A DNA stretch of 64,000 bases from Bacteroidales bacterium (GTDB taxonomy: Bacteria > Bacteroidota > Bacteroidia > Bacteroidales > UBA12077). The DNA lies in assembly GCA_021108325.1 (NCBI GenBank), contig JAIORB010000133.1, forward strand, positions 1 through 64,000, written 5' to 3'. Below, in pieces: positions 44,932 through 53,420 of the stretch (the stretch's first letter is position 1; the number at the start of each line of letters is the position of its first letter). The translations under genes and the position numbers were made by a program. Under the pieces are notes generated by a model. It was not told the DNA's origin, searched no databases, and saw nothing but the letters and a program-made list of their open reading frames with translations.

Positions 44932-45064
44932 GCCTAACAGCGGGTCAAACTAAAGCCGGGGTTTTGTGGTTTGCATTCTTATTACTATCTTCAAACTTTA
45001 TTAACGGGTGATACTGAAACAGGGCGGGAAACCCGCACAGCTTCAAACCCGCGGACCGTTATAA
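44932..45064 (+). repeat. attC-like site 2
   Basis: R'' GCCTAAC (44932-44938) and R' GTTATAA (45058-45064). The middle is almost identical to site 1 (GGGGTTTTGTGGTTTGCATT, TATTAACGGGTGATAC). The 3' half CACAGCTTCAAACCCGCGGA is shared with sites 3 and 5 and does not pair well with its own 5' arm. Confidence 0.7.
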
Positions 45065-45405
45065 GTAAGGCGAAAAAAACAATCAGAATTCCGTTAAGTT
45101 AATCTCATTTTGATATTGAAATAATTGAATGTAAAAGTTCACTTTTTGAAAGGGAAGTTTCTTAATTAATAGGTTTTACTCTTATTGATAAAAACAAATT
45201 TGCTTGCCATCGCTCTTTTGCCTTACGGCAATTAGGATAACCAACCCACACTTAAACACATTTGCTGCGCAAAAGAGCTTAAATTTTGCAATGTCTCATA
45301 GTTATATTTAATTCTTTCCCTAAAAAATATTAATTTAGACATCCTAAAGAAAAATGATAAATGAGTTTACTTCAGTCTTTCGTAGTAAAAAAATACCTGA
45401 ACTAA
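45065..45405. other. Non-coding 5' part of cassette 3
   Basis: 340 bp with no supported ORF. A 10 bp inverted repeat GCTCTTTTGC (45212-45221)/GCAAAAGAGC (45269-45278) is present. The words GAGCTTAAATTTTGC recur near 50721, just beyond the end of the array. Confidence 0.5.
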
Positions 45406-46632
45406 ATGCCCAAAAAGAAAAAAAAGAAACCTGTAGTTTCAGCCAAAGTACAACAAGCCCAGAAATTCAATGATTTTAAAAAGCGTTTATTATTAATAGC
45501 AAAAGCCTGTGATGCTCTAGAAGAATTTAAGCTACTCCCCAAACGCGAACTGGAGTTTATGTTTTCTGCTCGATTTAAACCTTTCGATATAATTCCTTCG
45601 CAGGGGCAACAATTATCGCCAAAAAATTATAAGGACTTAAAGCTACTTGTAAACTATTTTCTTAAAAAGGAAACCATTACATTTTTAGAAAATGGAGAAG
45701 AAATAAACTTGTATGAATATTATTATGTAGGCGATTCTTTACGTTCATGTATCCATGATTTAAAAGATGAAAAATTCAAAGGTGTAACTGAAATTATAAA
45801 AGCATTTAAACCATTATCCGACAAACACCTTGCACCCGATGGCCCACATAACCTTTTATTCGATATATCTAATCTAATGGCTGAATTATTAAGTCGTGTC
45901 AATAAAGGTTATTGGCTGTTTCATTATCATCTTATTAGCAGAAGCGAACCCTTTCCCGAATTTCGTACCTGTTTTAAAGTTGAGTTTGTAGCTCCAGAAA
46001 TTATTCATATTGTAGAGAATGGTAATAAACGTCCAGCTTTTCGTGTGGGATGGACAATCTACGGTCAAAAAATAAGTTGGGCACAGATTACACCAAAGCA
46101 ATTAAATATTAAAAGTGCTTTTAACGATTTAAAAATTGATGTATATATACAAAGCCATGCTATAATAAGAATGAAAGAACGTCTCGACTGTATACCTGAA
46201 AACTTACATCACAATATCTTATCTCAGAGTATTAGGCGCTGGGAAACATCTACTAACAATCGTGCTCAAACCTTAATAGCTTATAAATTTGGCGAAACCA
46301 AATTAGGATACATGGTATATGAGTATAATCAGGGTGTTGTTTTAATCAAAACATTTTTGTTACTAACCAATAATGGCACCCCAGAGGGTAAAAAACTTAA
46401 TAAGTTGCTTGGGCTTGAAAAATCAGATAAGAAATATCTCAATATGGATAAACTTAGTCATTTTGTAAAGTCTGACATTCCTAATAACAAAGAACTTTAC
46501 GCTCATTTTAAAGATGCAGGCTGTGATTGTTTATTCGAAGTTAACGAAAAGATTGTTAATCAAAACATCAATAAAAATATTCATGCTACATTAATTGAAG
46601 AATATATTAATTCGGTTGATAATGAAGAATAG
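45406..46632 (+). CDS. Hypothetical protein (cassette 3)
   Basis: A 408-residue soluble protein with a Lys-rich start (MPKKKKKKPVVSAKVQQAQK), no signal peptide or membrane segment. I do not recognise the family. Recognisable features are VYIQSHAIIRMKERLDCIPE, a conserved-looking segment around residues 245-265, and YHLISRSEPFPEFRTCFKVE. The first resembles the SHALxRxxERL segment of small DUF proteins that fold like toxin nucleases, but this is only a visual impression. It lies after a 340 bp non-coding leader in a long cassette that also holds the next gene and a minisatellite. Confidence 0.75.
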   Translation: MPKKKKKKPVVSAKVQQAQKFNDFKKRLLLIAKACDALEEFKLLPKRELEFMFSARFKPFDIIPSQGQQLSPKNYKDLKLLVNYFLKKETITFLENGEEINLYEYYYVGDSLRSCIHDLKDEKFKGVTEIIKAFKPLSDKHLAPDGPHNLLFDISNLMAELLSRVNKGYWLFHYHLISRSEPFPEFRTCFKVEFVAPEIIHIVENGNKRPAFRVGWTIYGQKISWAQITPKQLNIKSAFNDLKIDVYIQSHAIIRMKERLDCIPENLHHNILSQSIRRWETSTNNRAQTLIAYKFGETKLGYMVYEYNQGVVLIKTFLLLTNNGTPEGKKLNKLLGLEKSDKKYLNMDKLSHFVKSDIPNNKELYAHFKDAGCDCLFEVNEKIVNQNINKNIHATLIEEYINSVDNEE

Positions 46633-46865
46633 TTCTTATTTTATTTTTACATAAACATAGCCTTTAATTTACCTAACGTATTACCTGTTATTAAACAGGC
46701 TTTTTCTTGATTATATCTCACAAACATTTATTAATTTCGATTTAGAGAATTACTCTAATTAACAATTTATTAACCCATAATCTGAAAAAATATATTATTC
46801 GTAATCGATAAAGGCAGTATTGCATTTTCTATTATAAATTAATTACAATCTAAATTAAAATGATT

Positions 46866-47579
46866 ATGACAAAAAATCGAAATTACAAAGCTAAAGATGT
46901 TGATATGTTATTAGCATCAAAGACTATTGTTGAAACTTTAAGAATGTACCAGTCAGATTTACTAATGGCTCGTAGTACTTGGACAGAAGAGTATGCAACT
47001 ATATTAAGTACTAAAATTGATGATGCTATTGAAAACCTGTTAGGCTTAGACAAAAAGAAAGAATTGAGAGATACTACAGCTCTTTTAAACTCTATTCAAG
47101 ATCCAGCAAGACGTAACTTATCTTTCCTCAAAACACAAATTGAAGTTGATTTTGGAAAGGACTCAAAAGAAATGATTAAAACATTGGGATTCAATAAATC
47201 TTTACGTGCAGTTCATCAAGGAGACCAAGAAGCTTTAATTGAATTACTTTATAGTTTCAAAAAAGGATTGTCAGAATCACTTAGAGCTAAGATGATAGAA
47301 AAAGGTACTAATCCTGAACTAATTGATAGTCTTATTGAATATGCAGATCAACTAAAACAAGCAAATTTAAGTCAAGAAAGCTTGAAAGAAACAACAAAAG
47401 TATTATCTGAAACTGCTATAAACACTTTTAATGAAATTTATGCCGAAGTAATCGGAATTTGTAAAATTGCTTCTAGCTTTTTTCAATTTGATCCAATCAA
47501 AAAAGAGCAGTTTACTTTTACAAAAATAATAAGGAACATGAATTCAGCAAAGAAAGTAGCAGAAACCGTTACAGAATAA
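46866..47579 (+). CDS. Hypothetical helical protein (cassette 3)
   Basis: Start at the ATG at 46866 (MTKNRNYKAKDVDML), with an alternative ATG at 46860. A 237-residue protein, predicted almost entirely helical, no signal peptide or Cys clusters, family not recognised. The word LRAVHQGDQEALIELLYSFK and the C-terminal FNEIYAEVIGICKIASSFFQ give a pattern seen in structural proteins of unknown function in Bacteroidota. It is followed by a 21 bp minisatellite and attC-like site 3. Confidence 0.78.
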   Translation: MTKNRNYKAKDVDMLLASKTIVETLRMYQSDLLMARSTWTEEYATILSTKIDDAIENLLGLDKKKELRDTTALLNSIQDPARRNLSFLKTQIEVDFGKDSKEMIKTLGFNKSLRAVHQGDQEALIELLYSFKKGLSESLRAKMIEKGTNPELIDSLIEYADQLKQANLSQESLKETTKVLSETAINTFNEIYAEVIGICKIASSFFQFDPIKKEQFTFTKIIRNMNSAKKVAETVTE

Positions 47580-47682
47580 GCACTACAAACACTTCAAACT
47601 TCCTCATTCCTCACGAATGAGGAGGTAATTTTATATCGATAACAAGTCAACACACACCGACAACAGTTCATAGAAGTACGAA

Positions 47683-47913
47683 GCCAATTCAGCACTGGTA
47701 GATGCCAATTCAGCTAAGATAGATAAGAGTTCAGCGAAAGCGGAAATAAATTCAGCTAAAGTAGAAGCTATTTCAGTGAAAGCGGAAGCTAATTCAGCAC
47801 AGGTAGATGGAAGTTCAGCTAAGGTAGACAAGAGTTCAGTACAGGCGGAATTGAATTCAGCTAAGGTAGCTGACAATTCAGCACAGGCGGAAGCTAATTC
47901 AGCACTGGTAGAT
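47683..47913. repeat. 21 bp minisatellite, 11 units
   Basis: Eleven degenerate units of GCCAATTCAGCACTGGTAGA-type sequence, period 21 bp, with TTCAG the most constant part. Both strands are open over the array. The plus frame gives heptads such as ANSALVD and SSAKVDK; the minus frame gives heptads such as AELASAC. No start with ribosome-site support was seen in either. Confidence 0.85.
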
Positions 47914-48124
47914 AGAAGGACAAAACCCTTTACCAATCGCTATTACAAACACTTTGTTAATCCCACACAATCCAAACGCAAAACCAAAGGCTTTACAATA
48001 AGTTTGTAATCCTACCCTATTTTGCACTATCGTGCAATAAGTATTTCCTCCCTAAAACAAATTTGTTGGTTCTTCGTGGTTAGTTTTTAACAAACTGACA
48101 AGTCAGAATATCACAATGCCCAAT

Positions 48125-48257
48125 TTGTAACATTGGGTCAAATTTAAACTCGGTTTTGGTGGTTTGCAAACGTTTTCCTATCTTCAAACTTTATTAGCGG
48201 GGGATAATGAAACAAGGCGAAAAACCCGCACAGCTTCAAACCCGCGGACCGTTAACG
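48125..48257 (+). repeat. attC-like site 3
   Basis: R'' TTGTAAC (48125-48131) and R' GTTAACG (48251-48257). The middle shares TATCTTCAAACTTTATTAGC and GAAACAAGGCGAAAAACCCG with the other sites. Pairing between the start (45058) and end of cassette 3 is 12/14 if G-T wobbles are allowed. Confidence 0.65.
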
Positions 48258-48299
48258 GTAATTAATATGCACGATAAAATAAATTTAAACTATAATGAT

Positions 48300-48749
48300 A
48301 TGAAACATTCTTTTTTAATCCTATTGACAATTTTTTTCCTTGTATCTTGTAATTCAACTAAAAAGGTAGGAAGCATTGATTATGGCAGTCCAAATAAGAA
48401 ACAGGAGTTATTAAATGATTTAACATTTAAAGTAGATGCATACAGTAACGACAAAACATACGGTTATACAGAAAAGAATCCTATAATGGTTGGAGGCAAT
48501 TCCGAAGGACCAAAAAATGAAAGAAGGTTTTTAAATGCTTTATCTGGACCAAATGGTGAAAATCTTGAATATTATAGAATTGGGAGTTGTTGTATGTTTA
48601 CGACAAAAAACGGTAGTTTTGGTGGTAGTGGAATGCTAGATATGTATAGTATTAATTATCCTGGTCTTGATAAGGACATAACTTTATACATTAACATGTA
48701 TGACTCAGATACACTAAAAGTACCTGTAGGTTTTAAATTGAAAGATTAA
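48300..48749 (+). CDS. Small lipoprotein (cassette 4)
   Basis: Start set at the ATG at 48300 (MKHSFLILLTIFFLVSCNST). The longer frame begins at 48207 inside attC-like site 3 and has no biological support. It gives a 149-residue lipoprotein with lipobox LVSC. The mature part carries words shared by a common family of short Bacteroidota lipoproteins: YGYTEKNPIMVGG, GPKNERRFLNALSGPNGE, YRIGSCCMF and YINMYDSDTLKVPVGF. Members are often misannotated by database transfer, and the true function is unknown. The Cys-Cys pair is conserved in the family as I recall it. Confidence 0.82.
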   Translation: MKHSFLILLTIFFLVSCNSTKKVGSIDYGSPNKKQELLNDLTFKVDAYSNDKTYGYTEKNPIMVGGNSEGPKNERRFLNALSGPNGENLEYYRIGSCCMFTTKNGSFGGSGMLDMYSINYPGLDKDITLYINMYDSDTLKVPVGFKLKD

Positions 48750-48753
48750 CTGT

Positions 48754-48884
48754 TGCTAACATCGGGTCTTAAAGCATACGGGGTTTTGGTGTTTTGCAAA
48801 CTTTGTACGATCTTCAACTTTTTCCAACGGGGGATAGCGAAACAAGGCAAAAATCCCTGTCAAATTTTAAGCTGACCGTTAGGC
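48754..48884 (+). repeat. attC-like site 4
   Basis: R'' TGCTAAC (48754-48760) and R' GTTAGGC (48878-48884). Inner arms: CTTAAAGC near the start versus TTTTAAG near the end, and GGGGTTTTGG versus AAAATCCC. This site appears to have matching arms of its own, unlike sites 2, 3 and 5. Confidence 0.7.
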
Positions 48885-48918
48885 AACATAAACTCGGCAA
48901 AAAATAATCTCCTTCACA

Positions 48919-48955
48919 TTTGGATAGTGTTAAAAAAGTACTTATATTTGTACTT
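48919..48955 (+). promoter_or_regulatory. Promoter/operator of toxin-antitoxin pair
   Basis: TTTG (48919-48922), 20 nt, TATATTTG (48943-48950) is a textbook Bacteroidota promoter. AAGTAC (48936-48941) and GTACTT (48950-48955) form an inverted repeat flanking the -7 box, a natural binding site for a Phd/YefM antitoxin. Confidence 0.75.
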
Positions 48956-48980
48956 GAATAGATACTTAAAATAATAGATT

Positions 48981-49235
48981 ATGATAGCAGCAAATTACAC
49001 AGAATTTAGAACTAAGTTGAAGGACTTTCTTGATGCTGTAGAAGCTAATAATGAGACATTAATTATTAAGCGTGGGACAGGGAAAGGAACAGTAATGATT
49101 TCTTTAGATGAATATAATTCAATTATGGAAACTGTTCATTTATTAAGTTCCAAGACAAATGCTGATAGATTGTATGAATCAATTCGTCAAATGAAAGAAG
49201 GAAATATTATTACTGAAAATTTAATTGAAGAATAA
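48981..49235 (+). CDS. yefM: Antitoxin, Phd/YefM family (cassette 5)
   Basis: An 84-residue antitoxin: N-terminal DNA-binding fold IAANYTEFRTKLKDFLDAVE, then TLIIKRGTGKGTVMISLDEY and a C-terminal toxin-binding tail (MKEGNIITENLIEE). It overlaps the toxin gene by one base (TAATG), the usual coupling that keeps antitoxin in excess. A promoter with an overlapping palindrome lies just upstream, consistent with autoregulation. The pair occupies an entire cassette. Confidence 0.94.
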   Translation: MIAANYTEFRTKLKDFLDAVEANNETLIIKRGTGKGTVMISLDEYNSIMETVHLLSSKTNADRLYESIRQMKEGNIITENLIEE

Positions 49236-49495
49236 TGAGAATAATATTTTCAAAAATCTCTTGGGGAGATTATACTTCATGGTTGCATGAAGATAAAAAA
49301 ATACTAAAGAAAATTAATGACTTAATAAAAGACATCCAAAGAAATCCATATGAAGGAAAAGGGAAACCGGAACCTTTAAAATATGATTTATCTGGATATT
49401 GGTCTCGCCGAATAGATAGAGAACATAGATTGGTATATCAGGTTGATGAAAACGAAATTCGAATTTATAGTTGTAAATATCATTATGACAAGTAG
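49235..49495 (+). CDS. yoeB: mRNA interferase toxin, YoeB/Txe family (cassette 5)
   Basis: An 86-residue toxin of the RelE/YoeB fold: KISWGDYTSWLHEDKKILKK, NPYEGKGKPEPLKYDLSGYW, SRRIDREHRLVYQV and the C-terminal IYSCKYHYDK. The conserved Glu, Arg and His residues of the catalytic groove (EPLK, REHR, YHY) are present, so it looks active. YoeB cleaves mRNA at the ribosome and is neutralised by YefM. Toxin-antitoxin cassettes are thought to stabilise integron arrays. Confidence 0.95.
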   Translation: MRIIFSKISWGDYTSWLHEDKKILKKINDLIKDIQRNPYEGKGKPEPLKYDLSGYWSRRIDREHRLVYQVDENEIRIYSCKYHYDK

Positions 49496-49505
49496 TATTT
49501 ATGTT

Positions 49506-49675
49506 GCCTAACACGCAATCAAAGTACATACGGTCCCGATAATTATCGGGATTGGTGGTATTTTGACAACCTGCTTGCCAGCAGGCAAGTTTTTGTTATC
49601 TTTAACTTTCGGTAACGGTGGACACTGAAACAAAGCGAAAATCCCGCACAGCTTCAAACCCGCGGACCGTTAAAA
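49506..49675 (+). repeat. attC-like site 5 (enlarged)
   Basis: R'' GCCTAAC (49506-49512) and R' GTTAAAA (49669-49675). It is about 40 bp longer than sites 1-4 because of two insertions: TCCCGATaattATCGGGA (49534-49551) and CCTGCTTGCCAGCAGGCAAG (~49570-49589). The last 15 nt of the cassette, TTTATGTTGCCTAAC, are exactly complementary to its start at 48878. Confidence 0.7.
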
Positions 49676-49828
49676 GCAACGGTATGACATACAAAAAAAA
49701 ATAATTTTGACACATCTTGATAGTTTCTCGACTGACAAGAACAAAAAATAAAAGTGGAGACCAGCGACCACTCAAAAAAACGGGGCAAGATCGAAAAGCC
49801 AAATGAGTAGAAATTATATTTAAATTTA

Positions 49829-50458
49829 ATGACTATGTTTATTAAAAGGAATTTTCTCTGGATTATATTTTTTGGTTCATTGATTGGATTAAATGAAACA
49901 CTTATTGGTAGCTTTAATATACCCTACCGCTCAGTTATTTTAAGCTCAATAACTTTAACAATATTATCACTTGCTCGACTAAAAATTCCAAAAACTGGAA
50001 CATCAATTTTAATTATGTTAGTTGCTATTCTTTTCAAAATAAATAGTTTTGGAGTTCATTCATGTACAACTAATATGCTTTTATGTGGACCAACAGCACT
50101 TCTTTTACTTGGAATAGCTTATGAAATATTTGCATCTTTATTTATTTCAAAAAACACATTCAAATATTTAAACTATGTATTGACCTGTAGTGTAACTTCC
50201 TTCGTAGCCTTCAGTTTTTTTGCAGTAATGAATACTTACATCATTAGCGTTTGGGATACGTCCAGACTATTTGAGTATATCTTTGTCAGAGCGACATTAA
50301 CAGCTGTTTTATCAAGTGCTATTAGTATATTTGGATTATACTTAGTAAGAACTTTTGAAAAAGAGCATTTTTTAAGACTTAATCCGTTTGTTATTAATAG
50401 TATATTAGGCTGCGTGATTATTGCACTTTGGTTGTTTGGGTCTTATGTGAAATTTTAG
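49829..50458 (+). CDS. Hypothetical multi-pass membrane protein (cassette 6)
   Basis: A 209-residue integral membrane protein with about six helices (FLWIIFFGSLIGLNETLIGS, SVILSSITLTILSLARLKIP, TSFVAFSFFAVMNTYIISVW, ILGCVIIALWLFGSYV). Family not recognised. A second ATG (MFIKRN, 49835) is also plausible as start. The opening GSLIGLNETLIGSFNIPYRS, with a Glu inside a helix, is suggestive of a transporter-like bundle. It is the only gene of the last cassette, between attC-like site 5 and the truncated site 6. Confidence 0.8.
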   Translation: MTMFIKRNFLWIIFFGSLIGLNETLIGSFNIPYRSVILSSITLTILSLARLKIPKTGTSILIMLVAILFKINSFGVHSCTTNMLLCGPTALLLLGIAYEIFASLFISKNTFKYLNYVLTCSVTSFVAFSFFAVMNTYIISVWDTSRLFEYIFVRATLTAVLSSAISIFGLYLVRTFEKEHFLRLNPFVINSILGCVIIALWLFGSYVKF

Positions 50459-50546
50459 AGACAATATAACTTTTTATTATTGGAATGCTCTTTAAATAAT
50501 AGATTGAAAGTTTATTAAAACAAAACCTGAGTAAAACTAAACCAGC

Positions 50547-50680
50547 CCATAACAGCGGGTCTTAAAGCATGCGGGATTTTGGTAGGATTTTGACAACCTG
50601 CTTGCCAGCAGGCAAGTTCTTGTTATCTTTAACTTTCGGTAACGGGGTCCCAATAGTTATGGGATGAAACAGGGCGAAAA
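50547..50680 (+). repeat. attC-like site 6, 3'-truncated
   Basis: R'' CCATAAC (50547-50553) followed by AGCGGGTCTTAAAGCATGCG and the shared middle as far as GAAACAGGGCGAAAA. The expected 3' arm and R' box (GGACCGTTA) are missing, so similarity ends at about 50680. It contains an inserted CCTGCTTGCCAGCAGGCAAG and a TCCCAATAgttATGGGA palindrome (50648-50664). Probably the eroded end of the array. Confidence 0.65.
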
Positions 50681-50790
50681 AATGAAATTAGGGAAATCTT
50701 ATCTCACTTTGCAAACATAGGAGCTTAAATTTTGCCTTCTCTTCACTTATCGGTTTTGGAAAAAATCATTGTATCCTACTGATTTTACTT

Positions 50791-51900
50791 TTAAGAAATC
50801 TGTGGTATTGTGAAAATGAATTTACTACCTTTCTTAACTTCACTTTCAACCCAAATTTTCCCACCGTGTTTTTCAACAAACTCTTTACACAATATTAAGC
50901 CTAAGCCTGTTCCTGCTTCTTCTTCGGTTCCTTTGGTTGAAATGTTTTCTGTTATTTTAAATAATTTGCTTTGTATTTCGGGTGGAATTCCCACTCCGCT
51001 ATCTTTTACAGATATTTCTGCAAATTTTTGATTATTATTATCTGTTATTGTATGTGATTTTATAGTAATATCGCCTCCTTTGGGTGTAAACTTTATTGCA
51101 TTCGATATTAAATTTCGTATTACTGTATCTATCATATTTTTATCGGCATTCACAAACAAGCTGTTGTCTGTATTTGCTATTAGTTTTATTTCCTTATTTT
51201 CAGCAGTTTCTGTCAATAATAAAATTATTTCATTTATTAATGTTTCGATATTGATTTTTTCTGGTGTGAATTCAATTCGCCCTGATTGAGATTGTGCCCA
51301 TGTAAGCAAATTTTCTAGTAATTTGAAAGTTTTTATTGAACCATCATTAATAAACTTGATATATGTTTCACGCTCTTCATCATCAATTGTTGCATGACTT
51401 TCTAATAAGAGATTCGAAAAACCCAACAATGCAGTGAAAGGGCTTTTTAAGTCGTGTGCAATTATCGAGAAAAATTTGTCTTTTGTTGCATTTAAAAGTT
51501 TAATTTCTTTATAACTTTCTGATAATTTTAACATGGAATATACTCTTGCCGATAATTCAGTTTTATCTATTGGTTTTCGTATATAGTCAACAGCTCCTGC
51601 TTCTAAGGCTGTTTTCAAATGTTCAGATGTTGTCATTTTTCCGGTACACATGATAACAGGAATATCGGCTGTTGTTTCGAAGCGTTTTAAACATTTTAAA
51701 GTTTCAATACCATCCATTTCAGGCATTTCCCAATCCAGAATTATTAAATCAGGAAGTTTTTTTTCTGCAAGCGTACATGCAATTTTTCCGTTTGGAGCTT
51801 TAAGAATTGTTAAGGATAATTCTGTTTCCTTCAAAAAACTTGAAATGGTTTTCAAGTTGTCCTGACTATCGTCAACTACCAGTATTGAATAATTTTCCAT
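50791..51900 (-). CDS. Response regulator-histidine kinase hybrid
   Basis: A 369-residue cytoplasmic protein. Residues 1-~120 are a receiver domain (acidic pocket VVDD, phospho-acceptor Asp56 in LIILDWEMPEMDG, Lys in IRKPIDKTEL). Residues ~140-205 are HisKA with the H-box SIIAHDLKSPFTALLGF. Residues ~245-365 are HATPase_c with the N-box NLISNAIKFTPKGG, G1 DSGVGIP and G2 GTGLGLILCKEFVEKHGG. No membrane segment. It is encoded 27 nt downstream of a large propeller kinase on the same strand, so it may accept phosphate from it. Confidence 0.95.
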   Translation of the reverse strand: MENYSILVVDDSQDNLKTISSFLKETELSLTILKAPNGKIACTLAEKKLPDLIILDWEMPEMDGIETLKCLKRFETTADIPVIMCTGKMTTSEHLKTALEAGAVDYIRKPIDKTELSARVYSMLKLSESYKEIKLLNATKDKFFSIIAHDLKSPFTALLGFSNLLLESHATIDDEERETYIKFINDGSIKTFKLLENLLTWAQSQSGRIEFTPEKINIETLINEIILLLTETAENKEIKLIANTDNSLFVNADKNMIDTVIRNLISNAIKFTPKGGDITIKSHTITDNNNQKFAEISVKDSGVGIPPEIQSKLFKITENISTKGTEEEAGTGLGLILCKEFVEKHGGKIWVESEVKKGSKFIFTIPQIS

Positions 51901-51927
51901 AGTAAAAAATTTATTATCAGTTATATT

Positions 51928-53420
51928 TTAATCAATTAAATGAATCAGCTTTTTATACTTTTCTTCATTTAAGGCATCAATGGCATTAACTATTTCTGCT
52001 TTCCACTTTTGTAAATTTTCAGTTTTGCTGCAATCTAATTGTTCTATTATTTTTTCAACTTCTGTTGATTCATATACTTCCAGTTCTTGTAGTTTCAATA
52101 AAAATGGTTTTAGAATTTCTTTCTCAGTTGATGTTAACTCAATAGCTTTTTCTTCTATTACTTCTTCTTCGATAGTTATTTCTTCATCTCCCTGATAGCC
52201 TAATGGTAAAGTAAACCAGAAAATACTACCCTCGTTTTCTTCTGATTCTACATTTATTTCACCTCCGTGAGCTTCTACGAATAATTTACAAAAAGTAAGT
52301 CCAATACCTGTTGATCTTCCCAATCCTGATTTTCTGGCTATTACTTGTTCAAATTTACCAAAAACTGTATGTAATTTTTCTTTTGGTATTCCTTGTCCGG
52401 TATCCGTTACTTTAATCCGAATAAAATCAGGTGAGTATTCTTCAGAATCAAGCGTAATAGTTCCATTATTGGGAGTGTATTTTATTGCATTTGTGAGTAA
52501 ATTAATAAAAACCCGTTCGATTATTTCAGGGTCGATATCAACATAATAATTTTGAATGCGATTTATTAATTTAATACTTTTTTGGTGGTAAAGTAAATCA
52601 ACTTGCGACAGCGCTAATTTTGATAATTCGTATATAGAAGTATTTGATGTTTGTATTTTTATTTCGGTATTTTCGAATTTATTAACATCCAGAATATTCA
52701 TTATCATATTTAGCATTTGCTTACCCGATTGTTTTACAATATCGCTTTCTGCTAAACCGATAATTGCATTAAGCGGGTTTTTTAAATCGTGAATTATCAT
52801 TCCTGTTAATTCTTCTTTAAATTGGTCTAACTCTATGAGTTTATCGTTTGCTGTTTGTAGTTCTTCTGCCTGTGAAGATATTTCTTCTTTTTGTAGTTCA
52901 ATACAATGGAATGCATCTGCATTTTCAAGGGCTATAGATGTGTAAACAGCTATATTTTTCAGAATGTTTAAATGATAATCAGTAAATGCATTTATTTTTG
53001 GATTTTGTATTGTAATTACACCTATTTTTTTTGTGGTTGTAAGGGGTAAATATATTAAAGACTCATGAATCGCATTTTTTTTGTAAAACAATTTATCAGA
53101 AACATATTTTTTATATTCTTTTGAATAATTGTTTAAAAGAATTTCTTTTTGATTTTCAAAACACCAGACCGATAAAAGGTTTTTATTTTCTAATAAGTCT
53201 GAACTTTTAAGTATATCTCCATCCAGCCTTTCAAGACCAAAAAAGTCTATGCTTTCTTTCTCAGGATTATGAATACCGATAGAAAATATTGGTGTTTCTA
53301 TTAAATCATTAACATTTTCATACGTTGTTTTTAAAATCTTCTCAACTGACAAATTTGCAATTATCTGCTGGCCTATTTGGCTCAACAACTGAACATTGTG
53401 ATATGATTTTATTATTTTTT
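51928..53420 (-). repeat. Duplicated kinase 3' half, copy 1
   Basis: The region encoding GAF, HisKA, HATPase and tail is repeated at 56272-57765 with only scattered differences. The end-to-end alignment by eye exceeds 90% identity in most stretches. Confidence 0.85.

Larger units (their letters stand above)
43216..50680 (+). mobile_element. Integron-like gene cassette array without integrase
   Basis: Six related 130-170 bp repeats with attC architecture separate six gene units. The three clearest units (43216-44166, 44285-44938, 48878-49512) begin with a sequence that is the reverse complement of their own end: 14/16 nt, 18/20 nt and 15 contiguous nt respectively. That is the signature of cassette ends. 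Genes are nearly all on the plus strand and of types common in cassettes (toxin-antitoxin, phage-defence-like, short lipoproteins). The last repeat is truncated. No tyrosine-recombinase gene is in the window. Confidence 0.75.

Noticed and set aside
47631..47936. Minus-strand 101-codon ORF across the minisatellite
   Set aside because: It arises because a 21 bp repeat keeps both strands open. Composition is purely repeat-derived (AELASA-type heptads) and there is no supporting ribosome site.
47776..48009. Plus-strand 77-codon ORF in the minisatellite
   Set aside because: The ATG lies in the middle of the repeat array and the frame upstream is closed by TAG, so a real N-terminus is not evident. 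Kept only as a repeat.
48207..48299. Upstream start for the cassette 4 lipoprotein
   Set aside because: It starts inside attC-like site 3, and the lipoprotein signal begins at 48300.
44160..50680. Regularly recurring ~130 bp repeats as a CRISPR array
   Set aside because: The repeats are far longer than CRISPR repeats, spacing varies from about 0.5 to 3 kb, the intervals contain genes, and no cas gene is present.
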